Source: Urophycis tenuis
Taxonomy: Eukaryota > Chordata > Actinopteri > Gadiformes > Phycidae
DNA length: 64,000 bases
Reading direction: 5' to 3'
Assembly (NCBI GenBank): GCA_036785325.1
Contig: JAXIVH010000017.1
Span: 3,753,344 to 3,817,343, forward strand
The position numbers and the translations under genes are program-made. Within the stretch, counting starts at the first letter, position 1; each line of letters begins with the position of its first letter. Under the pieces are notes generated by a model that was not told where the DNA came from, ran no database searches, and worked only from the letters and a program-made list of their open reading frames with translations. Below are positions 13,074 through 23,951 of the stretch, piece after piece.

Positions 13074-13964
13074 GGTGATGTCTATCTGACTTCAAAATGA
13101 GGATTCGGTGGCCAGGATGTTGTGTCGGGCCAAATGAATGGTTTTGGGAAAGAAGATGGAGTCAAGTTGTCCTCCACACAACAGCTTCATCACAGGACTC
13201 CAGCGGGCGGAGAAACACTTAATGAAGCTGAAAACAGCGAGTTTATGTTGGAGGGAAATGAGACGCCGAGAAAAAGTGGAGGGCAGCGAGCAATCCATCG
13301 TGTTAGTCCAAATACACTCCTATAACTATAAGCTGCCGGGACGCACCACCTCGGGACAAACTCTGGAGCTACTAACTGCTGTGTCTCATGTCCAGCATGG
13401 TCAACACAAGGTTGCTGTAAACACACTCTGCATCTTTCAAGTAGTGGAGAGACCACATCTCTATCACCTGAATATGTACTAAACAGAGCAGGCCTGCAGC
13501 TGTGTACGCTGATTTATTACCAAGCATTATGTCCCAAAGTCAAAATGAATGCGTTTTATGTTCTGTTATGGTTATGTTGACCACTGTGACAACCTTATAT
13601 CTTTAATGTATAGGCCTTTCTCGAAATAACGACACAGCAATGCGTATTTAGCCTATTTATTAGACTATTTGTATAACATAATAAATAATAAGCCCGATTC
13701 GAAAAAGTGTTTTTTTTTTTTTTTTTTACATAGTATTATTTGTATTAGATTGTCTTCATAGCGCTTTTAAACGGTTGGTGATGTAGACCTAGGAGTGAGG
13801 GCTCGTGTGGGATGAAGCATGCCTGGGAACAACAACACAGAGTGTACGACAGAGCCGCTGCACGGTTTTTTTTTTTTTTTTGAAGAAGAAGAAGAAGACG
13901 AAGAAGAAGAAGAAGAGAATGTCGAAACAAGGTCCGAACGGATCTGCTCATTCTGCTGGAGACG

Positions 13965-13972
13965 TGACGTCC
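13965..13972. promoter_or_regulatory. CRE-like site upstream of F2R (TGACGTCC)
   Basis: One mismatch to the palindromic cAMP-response element TGACGTCA, about 200 bp upstream of the F2R start codon in a CpG-containing stretch. The two downstream receptor genes carry the perfect palindrome in the matching place. Function is inferred. Confidence 0.4.
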
Positions 13973-14167
13973 CGGGAAAGGAATGCGCGCGTCCGCATCT
14001 CGCCGTGCGTCGCAGAAGGCACCCGGACGGCGAGCTGATGGTCCAGTAGAAGTTAGTCGTCCCAAGACCCAAGGTATAGCCTCCGAGAACAAAAGGAAAC
14101 GGGGAAACACAAGGCGCATTTATTTTTACTTTTTTGTTGTTGTTGTTGTTGTTGTTGAACAGCTTCA

Positions 14168-17100
14168 ATGTCGGCCAGCATGTTTTATACAACGTTTTGG
14201 TTGCTTCTGGTGTCTGCGCATGGGGCTTCGACTGCGATCTATAACGGTGAGTATAGCGACCAGCAGGTGGTCTGCCCGGCGCGTCGTCGTGGCTTCAGTT
14301 ACCAGCGTGTGTTTGGAGAACACAGTCAAGAACATCAGGGGGTTCAAGGGTTAGGGTTAGGGTTAGTATCGCCGGAGACGGCATCACATTGTAGTGAATT
14401 GAACCCCCTATGCAGACGGAGAGGGGGTTCAATTCACTACAATGTGATGCCGTCTCCGGCGATACTAACCCTAACCCTAACCCTATCCTTAATAGTCCGT
14501 GAGCCAGAGGGGTTGGTCGTTACCGAAAAAGTGGCAAAGGCTACCATACCTTTTCTGAAAGCCTGGAATCTCAGCTTTTCAATTATGTATGATGGCCATC
14601 TGAAAAGAGTAGCTGTTTTGAGTAATCACACATAATGTAAACTAAGTTTCAGAAAAATAAATAATAATAATATATATTTTTATGTTCGGCATCATTTTAA
14701 AGTGGAGATTCTGAACTTCCATTTAAATCCTTTTGTGAACATTTTGGATAGGTACAGCCAACCCTGGAGCTCTTCAAACTTTTAATCACACATTTTCCTG
14801 CCTTTTCCGCCTAAGTCATCTTTTGTATTTTAATCCTGTGGCACCAGGGAGCATCACAGAAACAAACTCCGAACACTGAAATACTGGCATGACCCCAAGG
14901 ATTCAGAAAATTTATCATTTACCCATATTATCTGATTTGGAGGGGGTGATTTTCAGTCTTATATCAGACATGGCGTTTGAGAAAAATAATGCGTATAACT
15001 TAAAGTGATGGTTCGGAGTAAAATTCACCCTGAGGTAATTTCCACCAATAATCCAGCCAAATACCCCCTCAGATGCATTTTTAGCGATGGTCAATATTTA
15101 TCAAGTTTAGGGGTATCAGCCGAATGGCTTAGTATTGGAGTGTCCGGTACAATGTGTATATCTCGTAAATTACCCCACTAATAATGCATGGATTGTTACC
15201 CAACTTCTGTAGTACATATATGGACTGTACTGTACCCACAAAACGAGGCATTTTAAAGTTTGTAAGTACACCAGGAGTTTATTTAAAAGAGCACTTTTCT
15301 GATAGGCTACCGCTGCGTCGACGTCCCTTCCGTCTTTCCGGATAAGTTCGTAAAAGTCCTCTTCAAAACTCACAAATGTAAGGAAAAAGTTAGTGAATTC
15401 AACACTCCATCTAATTTTAAGTATTCAATTATTCCAGTTGTCAATACATTTCGATGGAGTGTTGAATTCACTTACTTTTTCCTTACACTTGTGAGTTTTG
15501 AATAGGACTTTTACGAACTTATCCGGAAAGACGGAAGAGACGTCGACGCAGCGGTAGCCTTAGCAACAGCGAGTTGAAGCTATCAGAAAAGTGCTCTTTT
15601 AAATAAACTCCTGGTGTACTTACAAACTTTAAAATGCCTCGTTTTGTGAGTACAGAGTAGACCATATATGTACTACTACAGAAGTTGGGTAACAATCCAT
15701 GCATTATTAGTGGGGTAATTTACGAGATATACACATTGTACCGGACACTCCAATACTAAGCCATTCGGCTGATACCCCTAAACTTGATAAATATTGACCA
15801 TCGCTAAAAATGCATCTGAGGGGGTATTTGGCTGGATTATTGGTGGAAATTACCTCAGGGTGAATTTTACTCCGAACCATCATTTTAAGCAGAACACTGA
15901 CATAGCTGAAAATCTAAAAACGGTATAACAAATAACAAATTAGACATGGATTCCAATGTTTTAAGCTGTGGTAAACCCAATTATGACACTGCCATTACTG
16001 TAAAAGGGCATGGTCAATGACATTTTATGACATTTTCGCACAGATTACATCATTCAAGGCCATGACACTAATCAAACTCCTCTTCGGAATCTTTATCAGA
16101 GGAATAGGAGTGTTTCTCATCAGCAAAGTCATCCTTCTGGTTTTTGCACTGTCTTGCATGGCAACTCACTCGTGGTCTGGGTTCACAGTTGTGTCAGGCT
16201 TTGCCTGGTTTACACGCATACACAGGCTGCGACACTGTAAGTGCATTTGCAGGTCGTGGTAAAGTGTCAGCCCTAAAACTTCTTCAGAAGAATGAGAACT
16301 TCTGTGAGACCTTTCAGAAGGTGGAGGGAGACTGGACAATGACACCCGAGTTGTATGCAGCCTTACAGGAGTTCACATGTCAGATCTACTGCTCCAAGTC
16401 CAGAATCACCAACATCAATGAAATGAGATATGCACTTTTTTGTGCAAAGAAAGGCATAGAATCCTGGCAGTTACCTCCATGCTCAGATTCTCTCGGGAAG
16501 CACCTTCTCAGAGCTAACTATCAAGGTGCTATCAAGAACAACCCTGAAGTTCCTTCCCCAGTTGAGCATGGGTGGTCTAGAGTGGACCAAGATGGTGACT
16601 TGCAGCTCTCCATAGACTGGTTCAATGTCTCCATTGGTCCACAAGCAGTACTTGAGTTTCTGTCCTGCTCATGCAAGAGGGACTGTGTCACTCCATCATG
16701 TCAGTGTGTTGCCAACCACTTGGCCTGCACTGACCTATGCCATGCAAGACAGTGCAAAAACCAGAAGGATGACTTTGCTGATGAGAAACACTCCTATTCC
16801 TCTGATGAGGATTCCGACGAGGAGTTTGATTAGTGTCATGGCCTTGAATGATGTAATCTGCGAAAATGTCATAAAATGTCATTGACCATGCCTAAAGGTC
16901 ATGACCTTGACCTTTTACAGTAATGGCAATGTCATAATTGGGTTTACCACACCTTAAAAGACAGGAATCCATGTCCCATTTGTTATTTGTTATACCGTTT
17001 TTAGATTTTCAGCTATGTCAGTGTTCTGCTTAAATTATACGTATTATTTTCTCAAACGCCATGTCTGATATAAGACTGAAAATCACCCCCTCCAAATCAG

Positions 17101-19188
17101 ATAATATGGGTAAATGATAGATTGTCTGAATCCTTAGGGCCATGCCAATATTTCAGTGTTTGGAATTTGTTTCTCTGATGCTCGCTGGTGCCACATGATT
17201 AAAAGACAAAAGATGACTTAGGCGGAAATGGCAGGAAAATGTGTGTGATTAAAAGTTTGAAGAGTTCCAGGGTTGGCTGTACTTATCAAAAATGTTCACA
17301 AAAGGATTTAAATGAAAGTTCAGGGTCTCCACTTTAAAATGATACCAAATATAAAAAAAAAAATATTCCAATATGTCCAATATAGATTTTCAGCTATGGC
17401 AGGTTTCTGATTGATTTATACGCATTATTTTCTGAAACTTAGTTTACATTATGTGTGATAACTCAAAACAGCTACTCTTGTCAGATAGCCATCATACATC
17501 ATTGAAAAGCTGAGATTCCAGGCTGTCAGAAAAGGTATGGTAGCCTTTGCCACTTTTTCGGTAACGGTTTCCATATTTTGAGGCCCTGGCTCACGGTCTA
17601 TAACCCTAGCCCTTGAACCCCCTCTCCGCCTGCAGACAACCTGGAAGGGTACTTTTTCCATCAGTGACTGACGCTAAAGTGCCCATACCGACAGTCGCTA
17701 TTTGACGTTCTAGGAGTGAGACTGTGTTGATGTAACTAATCTAATGTGTTGATGTGTGTCAAAACAAAGACAACACACTGTATCGCTGATGTGTACGGTA
17801 CAACACAGATCTAAATCTTTGTAGAACCTATCCTCGATGAATGCGTTAGCCCTATGTGTAATTACTTTACAATAATAGCCTAAACCCCGAATTATTTCAG
17901 CTTATTTATTAATATGTGTTCGATCGTTCCCCGCGCTGCAGGGAGCTCCATCGTGAGAACGTTCGGCATAACGCGCAGGAACCAGATGCCCACCGCAGAG
18001 CCCATTGACATTGAAAAGTTACAACTCGTCGCCAGTCCCTCGCTGGGCGGTCTCGACACATTGCGGGAGCCAACACACCTGGTTAAAAACGGGAGCTTGC
18101 TGCTGTCCGACGAGGCCAGGCAGTTCCTCGGGGGTCCGGTGTCCACCGTGCTGATCCCCTCGCTGTACACGCTGGTGTGCGTGGTGAGCCTGCCCCTCAA
18201 CGCTGTGGCCCTGGTGGTCTTCCTGCGGGGCGCGCGGCCCGTCAAGCCGGCGGTGGTGTTCATGGTGAACCTGGCCGCGGCGGACCTGCTGTTTGCCCTG
18301 CTGCTGCCCTTCCGCATCCACTATCGCTTCAACGGCAACCACTGGACCTTCGGCCCGGTTCTGTGCCGCGTGGTCACGGCCAGCTTCTACTGCAACATGT
18401 ACTGCTCCGTGCTGCTCATCGCCTGCATCAGCGTGGACCGCCTGCTGGCCGTGGTCTACCCCGTCCGCTCCCTGGGGTGGCGCCGGCCGAGCTACGCCGC
18501 GGGGGCCTGCGCCGCCGCGTGGACCCTGGCGCTGGCCGGGTCCGTGCCCCTGGTGCTGTCGGAGCAGACGTTCAGGCTGGACGAGCTGGGCGTCACCACC
18601 TGCCACGACGTCCAGGAGACGGCGCTGCTGCGGCGGCACTACGTGGCGTACTTCTGCGCCGTGGGCGGCGGCCTCTTCCTCCTGCCCATGCTGGTCACCC
18701 TGGGGTGCTACGCCCGCGTGATCGGGGCGCTGCGGAGGCTCCCGGACAAGGTGGGCCGTAACTCCCGGAGGAAGGCGCGGGCCACCCTCATGGTGGTCAC
18801 CGTGCTGCTGCTGTTCCTGGTGTGTTTCGCCCCCACCCACTGCCTGCTGCTGCTGCACTACCTCCTGGTCAGCGTCTCGGGGCGGGCGGCCGACGGCTCC
18901 TACGTGGCCTACCTGGTGTTCCTGTGCGTGGGGAGCCTCAACTGCTGCCTGGACCCACTGGTCTACTACTTCGGGTCGTCCCAGCTGCAGCGGCAGCTGT
19001 CGGACACGCTGTGCTGCCGGGCCCGGACCCCGCACTCATCCTCCGCGTCCTCTTCTAGAGCCAGCTCCAGGGCCCTGCTGAGGTCCAGCCGGACCGGGTC
19101 CACCGCGGTGAAGACCAAACCCCCGGGACTTAAACTGGACCCTTTCCAATCCAGTCCCGACAGCCAGTGCAAGAAACTTCTTGTTTAG
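14168..19188 (+). CDS. f2r: Proteinase-activated receptor 1-like (thrombin receptor)
   Basis: Two exons: 14168-14246 (signal peptide, donor GTGAGT) and 17942-19188, joined in phase 1, giving 441 residues (human PAR1 425). Class A GPCR activated by proteolytic unmasking of a tethered N-terminal ligand. Seen: a hydrophobic leader in residues 1-20; an N-terminal arginine 32 followed by TFGITRR, a plausible cleavage site by comparison with the family's (S/T)F start; seven hydrophobic helices; the extracellular-loop-2 motif TTCHDV shared by all PARs; a DRL version of DRY; DPLVYYF in place of NPxxY; and a C-terminus ending CKKLLV, close to mammalian PAR1 YKKLLT. Helix 1-3 blocks (VVSLPLNAVALVVF, KPAVVFMVNLAAADLLF, AFYCNMY-like) favour PAR1 over PAR2 or PAR3. 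The acidic hirudin-like stretch of mammalian PAR1 is not obvious. Exon 2 is very GC-rich, which opens long antisense frames. Intron 1 (14247-17941) is occupied by a nested transposon. Confidence 0.93.
14345..14487. repeat. Near-perfect ~65-bp-arm hairpin with (TTAGGG)3 ends
   Basis: Left arm from about 14348 (TTAGGGTTAGGGTTAGTATC) to 14404. Right arm from about 14421 to 14487, the exact reverse complement, ending in ACTAACCCTAACCCTAACCC. The loop is about 15 bp. It sits at the left edge of the fold-back element. Confidence 0.9.
15000..15888. mobile_element. Non-autonomous palindromic TTAA-flanked element (881 bp)
   Basis: TTAA at 15000-15003 and at 15885-15888 flank an element at 15004-15884. 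Its ends are inverted (AGTGATGGTTCGGAG and CTCCGAACCATCATT). The arms run about 400 bp each and meet at a ~40-bp centre near 15411-15451. The right arm has an extra ~21 bp near 15560. No transposase frame is present. A TTAA duplication with long inverted repeats is typical of piggyBac- or Kolobok-mobilised elements; which one is not determined. Confidence 0.88.
16144..16833 (+). pseudogene. 3' coding fragment of a transposon protein with CXC-type cysteine region
   Basis: Open frame of about 229 codons, stop TAG at 16831-16833, with no ATG at its 5' edge; it opens with TTG right where the inverted arm ends. Visible: GLHAYTGCDTVSAFAGRGK, a long helical region, LPPCSDSLGKHLLRANYQG, then a cysteine cluster (CSCKRDC, CQC, CTDLCHARQC) resembling a tesmin/TSO1 CXC motif, and an acidic Ser/Asp/Glu tail. 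From memory, GCDTVSAF plus C-rich-tail proteins occur as many-copy predicted proteins in fish and cnidarians and are transposon-borne; I cannot name the superfamily (Academ-like XPG-type nuclease is one guess). The N-terminal part is missing, replaced by the inverted copy of the 3' end, so it is probably inactive. Confidence 0.6.
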
Positions 19189-20478
<1,290 letters not shown>

Positions 20479-20486
20479 TGACGTCA
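20479..20486. promoter_or_regulatory. Perfect CRE palindrome TGACGTCA upstream of F2RL1 copy 1
   Basis: Complete 8-bp cAMP-response element palindrome, 85 bp before the start codon at 20571. Binding by CREB/ATF is inferred from the motif only. Confidence 0.5.
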
Positions 20487-20570
20487 CAACTAGTTCAATC
20501 AGGTAAAGGTGCGATTTCACGCGGATCTTTGCCGCGCCTCACTGTCTATTCGGAAGTGAGTCGTTCAGCG

Positions 20571-22834
20571 ATGAAGCCTGCCCGCGTGTCTATTGTCTTG
20601 CTCCTATGTTTCTCCCTCAAGATATCGAGCTGTATGGCCACTAATGGTAAGGAACCCTGTCGGTAATCTGTCGGTAAATATGAAGTGGTTGTTGGTGACA
20701 GAACCGAGCGGGTCTGCCGGTTATGCCCTGGGTGGTGGGAGAAGTTTAGTGGAGCTTCTCCGCTCTGCTTCGTTATGGACTTCGTTATGGACTGTCGTGC
20801 TATTGAGGGTTATTGAACATCAGAAGTTACGTTCCATCATTCCATTCCCTGAATTCCCTCCTTTAATTGGAGGTCTATTTTCGAGGAAGAACAAACAATC
20901 TTTCAACCAAAGAAAATGTGCTGATTTTTCTGACAGGATATTCGTTGGGTGTATGTGGTGGGTATATCCCTCTGTGAAACATAATTTATTTTACACTAAT
21001 GTTTAGATCTTGTTGTCATCCCTAAGTGCAACCATGTCAGTACATGATAATATGACAAGATTTCTATGAGCCTATAGCATTGTGACTTTTTACAGTGGTA
21101 TGTGAAATATTACATTAGCTGTGTGTGTATGTTATTATTATTGTAGTCTTCTACACATTGTGTCCTGTGACGTTGTGATCATGTATGGGGCACTGCTGAA
21201 CCCCACAGCTGTCCTGATCACATGACTCACACGGCCATCCTGGTCACATGACCCCATGGTCTGGTTGGCTACACGGATTCATCTGGACCGGAAGCCCCCC
21301 AGCTCCATGTCAGTGGGCGGGACTTGTTGCCCTGACACAATCCAGTTAGAAAGAATGGCGAAAACGTATTTTCCGCAGGGAAAATCGGCTAGAGCGTTGT
21401 CTTGTTCTTGTTTAATGTTTGTTATGGAGGTTGTTTTTCTCACTCCTGCTCTTATGACGACCTCAGTGCTGGTATTTGACCTCCTCAACCCCAGACATTA
21501 TACAGCACATTGTTTCAGGAGGTGGACCTGGGCACTAGAGGGCCCAGCTGATCCTGTAGCGAAACAATGTGAGGTCATGTGATCAGGATACACCTTTTGT
21601 TACCAACTGTGGACTTGTTGAGTGATCTGAAAACGATGTAGCCCAAACTAGCCGTAGCATCCTCAGAGCCAGAGCTAAGGATAAGGAAGGCATCCTTCCG
21701 GTGGTGAATGTGTTTTCGAGTGGACTTCTTCAGTGGGACTTGATTGAAGGTTATGTTTTGGTTGCAGAGGACGCGCGGGGCTTTTCGGGCACGGAGACGC
21801 GCGAAGGCGTGTACGTCAACAAATTCGGCAAGCCGGTCCTGGAGAGCCGTCTGACCACCGTCTTCCTGCCGCTGGTCTACATCGTGGTGTTCGCGGTGGG
21901 GCTGCCGGCCAACGCGCTGGCCCTCTGGGTGTTTCTGTTCCGCACCAAGCAGAGGAACCCGGCCTCCATTTTCATGGCCAACCTGGCGCTGTGTGACCTG
22001 CTGTTTGTCTTCTGGATCCCGCTGAAGATCGCCTACCACTTCAACGGCAACAACTGGATCTACGGCGAGGGCCTCTGCAAGGTGCTGGTGGGCTTCTTCT
22101 ACGTCAACATGTACTGCTCCACCGCCTTCATCGCCTGCATCAGCGTGCAGCGGTACTGGGCCATCGTGTACCCGTTGTCCCGGCAACAGCGGGACAACGC
22201 CGTGAGCGTGGGCGTGTCCGTGGCCGTCTGGCTGACGGTCTGGGTGGTCAGCACGCCGCTGTACCTGTACGACCAAACGGTGAAGGTGGCCAACATGAAC
22301 GTGGTCACCTGCCACGACGTCACCCGGCCGAGCCAGAAGGAGATGGCGGCCGGCTACTTCCTGGCGGCGGGCGTCCTGGGCTTCGTGGCGCCGGCGGCCG
22401 TGTGCACCGTCTCCTACGTGCTGATGCTCAAGGCCCTGCGGAGCTCCATGACGGACAAGGCCATCGCCAAGAAGCGGCGCAAGGCGGTGGTGCTGATCAT
22501 CACGGTGCTGGTGATGTTCCTGGTGTGCTTCAGCCCCAGCAACATCATGCTGCTGGTGCACTACGGCCTCCTGCTGGCGGGGAAAGAAAACAACGGCTAC
22601 GGCTTCTACATCACCACGCTGTGCCTGGCCAGCCTCAACAGCTGCGTGGACCCCTTCGTCTACTACTTCATCTCGGAGGACTTCCGCGAGCACGTCAGGA
22701 ACACGCTGATCTGCCGCAGCCAGCGCACGGCGGAGCGCATGCGCGTGTCCTTCAGCGCGCTCAAGAACTCCAGGAAGAACACGTACACCTCGGACACCTC
22801 GGACTCCGGGAAGACCCAGAGCAGCAGCTGCTGA
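20571..22834 (+). CDS. f2rl1: Proteinase-activated receptor 2-like, tandem copy 1
   Basis: Exons 20571-20646 (signal peptide, donor GTAAGG) and 21768-22834, phase 1 junction, 380 residues (human PAR2 397). A trypsin/tryptase-type receptor cleaved to expose a tethered ligand. Seen: leader MKPARVSIVLLLCFSLK; a short mature N-terminus with arginine 29 followed by GFSGTE as the likely cleavage/ligand site; the helix 1 block LTTVFLPLVYIVVFAVGLPAN, typical of PAR2; SVQRYW at the DRY position, as in mammalian PAR2; VTCHDV in loop 2; SLNSCVDPFVYYF in helix 7; and a Ser-rich tail after LICRSQRTAERM. The ORF continues upstream of 21768 in the genome, but the CAG at 21765-21767 and the leader exon make the spliced start far more likely. 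A poly(A) signal is at 23189-23194. It forms a tandem pair with the next gene. Confidence 0.93.
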
Positions 22835-22835
22835 C

Positions 22836-22948
22836 GTGTGTGCGTGTGTGCGTGCGTGCGTGCGTGCGTGTGTGTGTGCGTGTGTGCGCGTGTGTGCGCG
22901 TGTGTGCGCGTGTGTGCGCGTGTGTGCGCGTGTGTGCGCGTGTGCGTG

Positions 22949-23019
<71 letters not shown>
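22836..23019. repeat. (TG)n/(CGTG)n microsatellite at the F2RL1 copy 1 stop codon
   Basis: Starts directly after the TGA at 22832-22834: GTGTGCG and TGCG units, then pure TG to 23019. The repeat is therefore transcribed in the 3' UTR. Confidence 0.95.
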
Positions 23020-23021
<2 letters not shown>

Positions 23022-23188
23022 CTTACATTACAATTGAACAAAAAAAAAAAACTACTTAACCGGTCCAGTTCATCTGTGGGTGATTATCCAATTGTAAATA
23101 TAGGTCTGCTGTGTAAACAACCATGTCGTGACTGTATTTTTACCATTACTGTTGTTTTTAGTCAAATATGTGAGGTCATATTCTTTTA

Positions 23189-23194
23189 AATAAA
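23189..23194 (+). promoter_or_regulatory. Candidate poly(A) signal of F2RL1 copy 1
   Basis: AATAAA about 355 bp after the stop codon, the first canonical signal downstream of the gene. Confidence 0.5.
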
Positions 23195-23267
23195 TCACAA
23201 TGAGCAATTTTCTTTAGTGAGTTCGATTTGTTTTCCTGTCTTCAGATTGTCAACACACGAGGAACTT

Positions 23268-23416
23268 TACATTTAGGGCATTTAGCAGACCCTTTAATCC
23301 AAAGCGATTTACAAAAAGTACATTTGTCAGAAGAAGGTGATACATTTCATTGCTGTTAATACAGTTTAAAAAAAAAAGTCACCAGAACAAGTTTCAGGCA
23401 TTTCAATTGAACAGGT
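23268..23416 (-). mobile_element. L2-type LINE 3'-tail fragment
   Basis: On the minus strand, contains CACCTTCT(T)-ACAAATGTAC, AAATCGCTTTGGATTAAAGGG and TAAATGCCCTAAATGTAAA. It matches the 3' end of the longer LINE at 31907-32950 over about 145 bp. Confidence 0.75.
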
Positions 23417-23773
23417 TATCAGTTTAGTTTTGATGTCAGTATCAGTCTACAGCTGTGGGCAGAGTGGTCAGGATCCTACAGGGTCTGAATGATCGGCCCG
23501 TATAACTGCTGTGGTGTCGTCTTGACCTGTAGAACCAGAACCACGCAGAACTGTTGGCACTGAGAGGTCCAGAGAGGTAAGGGCTGCTTTAATATCACGT
23601 GGTCTAGTTAATAATGGCTGACCTTCATTTACATCACACACCATTGACAATATCAATGTGAATATTGTAATTATGAAATTGAAATCAAATTGCCCATAAT
23701 ATCCATTAAATAAAAGAGTAATGGTGTATTCAGAACCGCTTAGACTCCTTAACTACCGCAAAGCATTCCGATA

Positions 23774-23781
23774 TGACGTCA
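23774..23781. promoter_or_regulatory. Perfect CRE palindrome TGACGTCA upstream of F2RL1 copy 2
   Basis: About 175 bp before the start codon at 23952, with a GC-box-like GGGGCGGGGCC at about 23799-23809. The motif is shared with the two upstream receptor genes. Confidence 0.5.
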
Positions 23782-23951
23782 CGAGTCGGAAGCGCGGAGG
23801 GGCGGGGCCTCGTGTGACGGCTGGACAGGTAGCACAGGTAGACGTCCCGGACCAGCTGCTCTGCGGAAGTTTTACGTTCAGGGTGTGGTGCTGTGAGTAT
23901 CGAATTAGTGACACAGACTGTGGGTTCAGTGAATATTCCTCGTGTGACAGC

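Larger units (their letters stand above)
8243..13916. other. Gene-free stretch: SV2C 3' flank and simple repeats
   Basis: No exon with recognisable similarity. The first part is presumably SV2C 3' UTR; AATAAA strings occur at about 10416 and 10828, but which is used cannot be told. Contents: a CT-rich tract 9180-9405, TG blocks 9500-9600, CT tracts 11091-11115 and 11383-11455, a telomere-like block, a 62-bp minisatellite and a (GAA)n run near 13880. No trace of IQGAP2 was recognised. Confidence 0.6.
14338..17635. mobile_element. Fold-back DNA transposon derivative inside F2R intron 1
   Basis: The left arm (about 14490-15003 plus 15889-16160) is the reverse complement of the right arm (16741 to about 17610). 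It is split by a later 881-bp insertion. Between the arms is a unique 580-bp spacer holding the coding tail of a transposon protein. Terminal strings GGGGGTTCAAGGG(T/C)TAGGGTTA occur at both ends in opposite orientation (about 14338 and 17622). The exact left boundary is uncertain because a ~140-bp hairpin sits there. The arms differ by small indels, such as about 18 extra bp near 16893 on the right, so the duplication is not brand new. The superfamily is not established. Confidence 0.85.

Noticed and set aside
12301..13100. Open frames of 116-153 codons over the 62-bp minisatellite on both strands
   Set aside because: Unit length and sequence happen to lack stops; frames are pure repeat translation.
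13083..13482. Open frames between the minisatellite and F2R as an upstream gene
   Set aside because: No conserved motif, no exon structure, and frames overlap without preference.
16017..16262. 81-codon frame at the left arm of the transposon
   Set aside because: Mostly the reverse complement of the coding tail at 16741-16885, so it is an inverted-repeat by-product.
18019..19035. 338-codon minus-strand open frame across F2R
   Set aside because: Exact antisense of GC-rich receptor exon 2; its composition is Gln/His/Gly-rich with no domain. A shadow of codon bias.
21575..23041. 488-codon minus-strand open frame across F2RL1 copy 1
   Set aside because: Antisense of the receptor exon plus a (CA)n tract; no recognisable protein.
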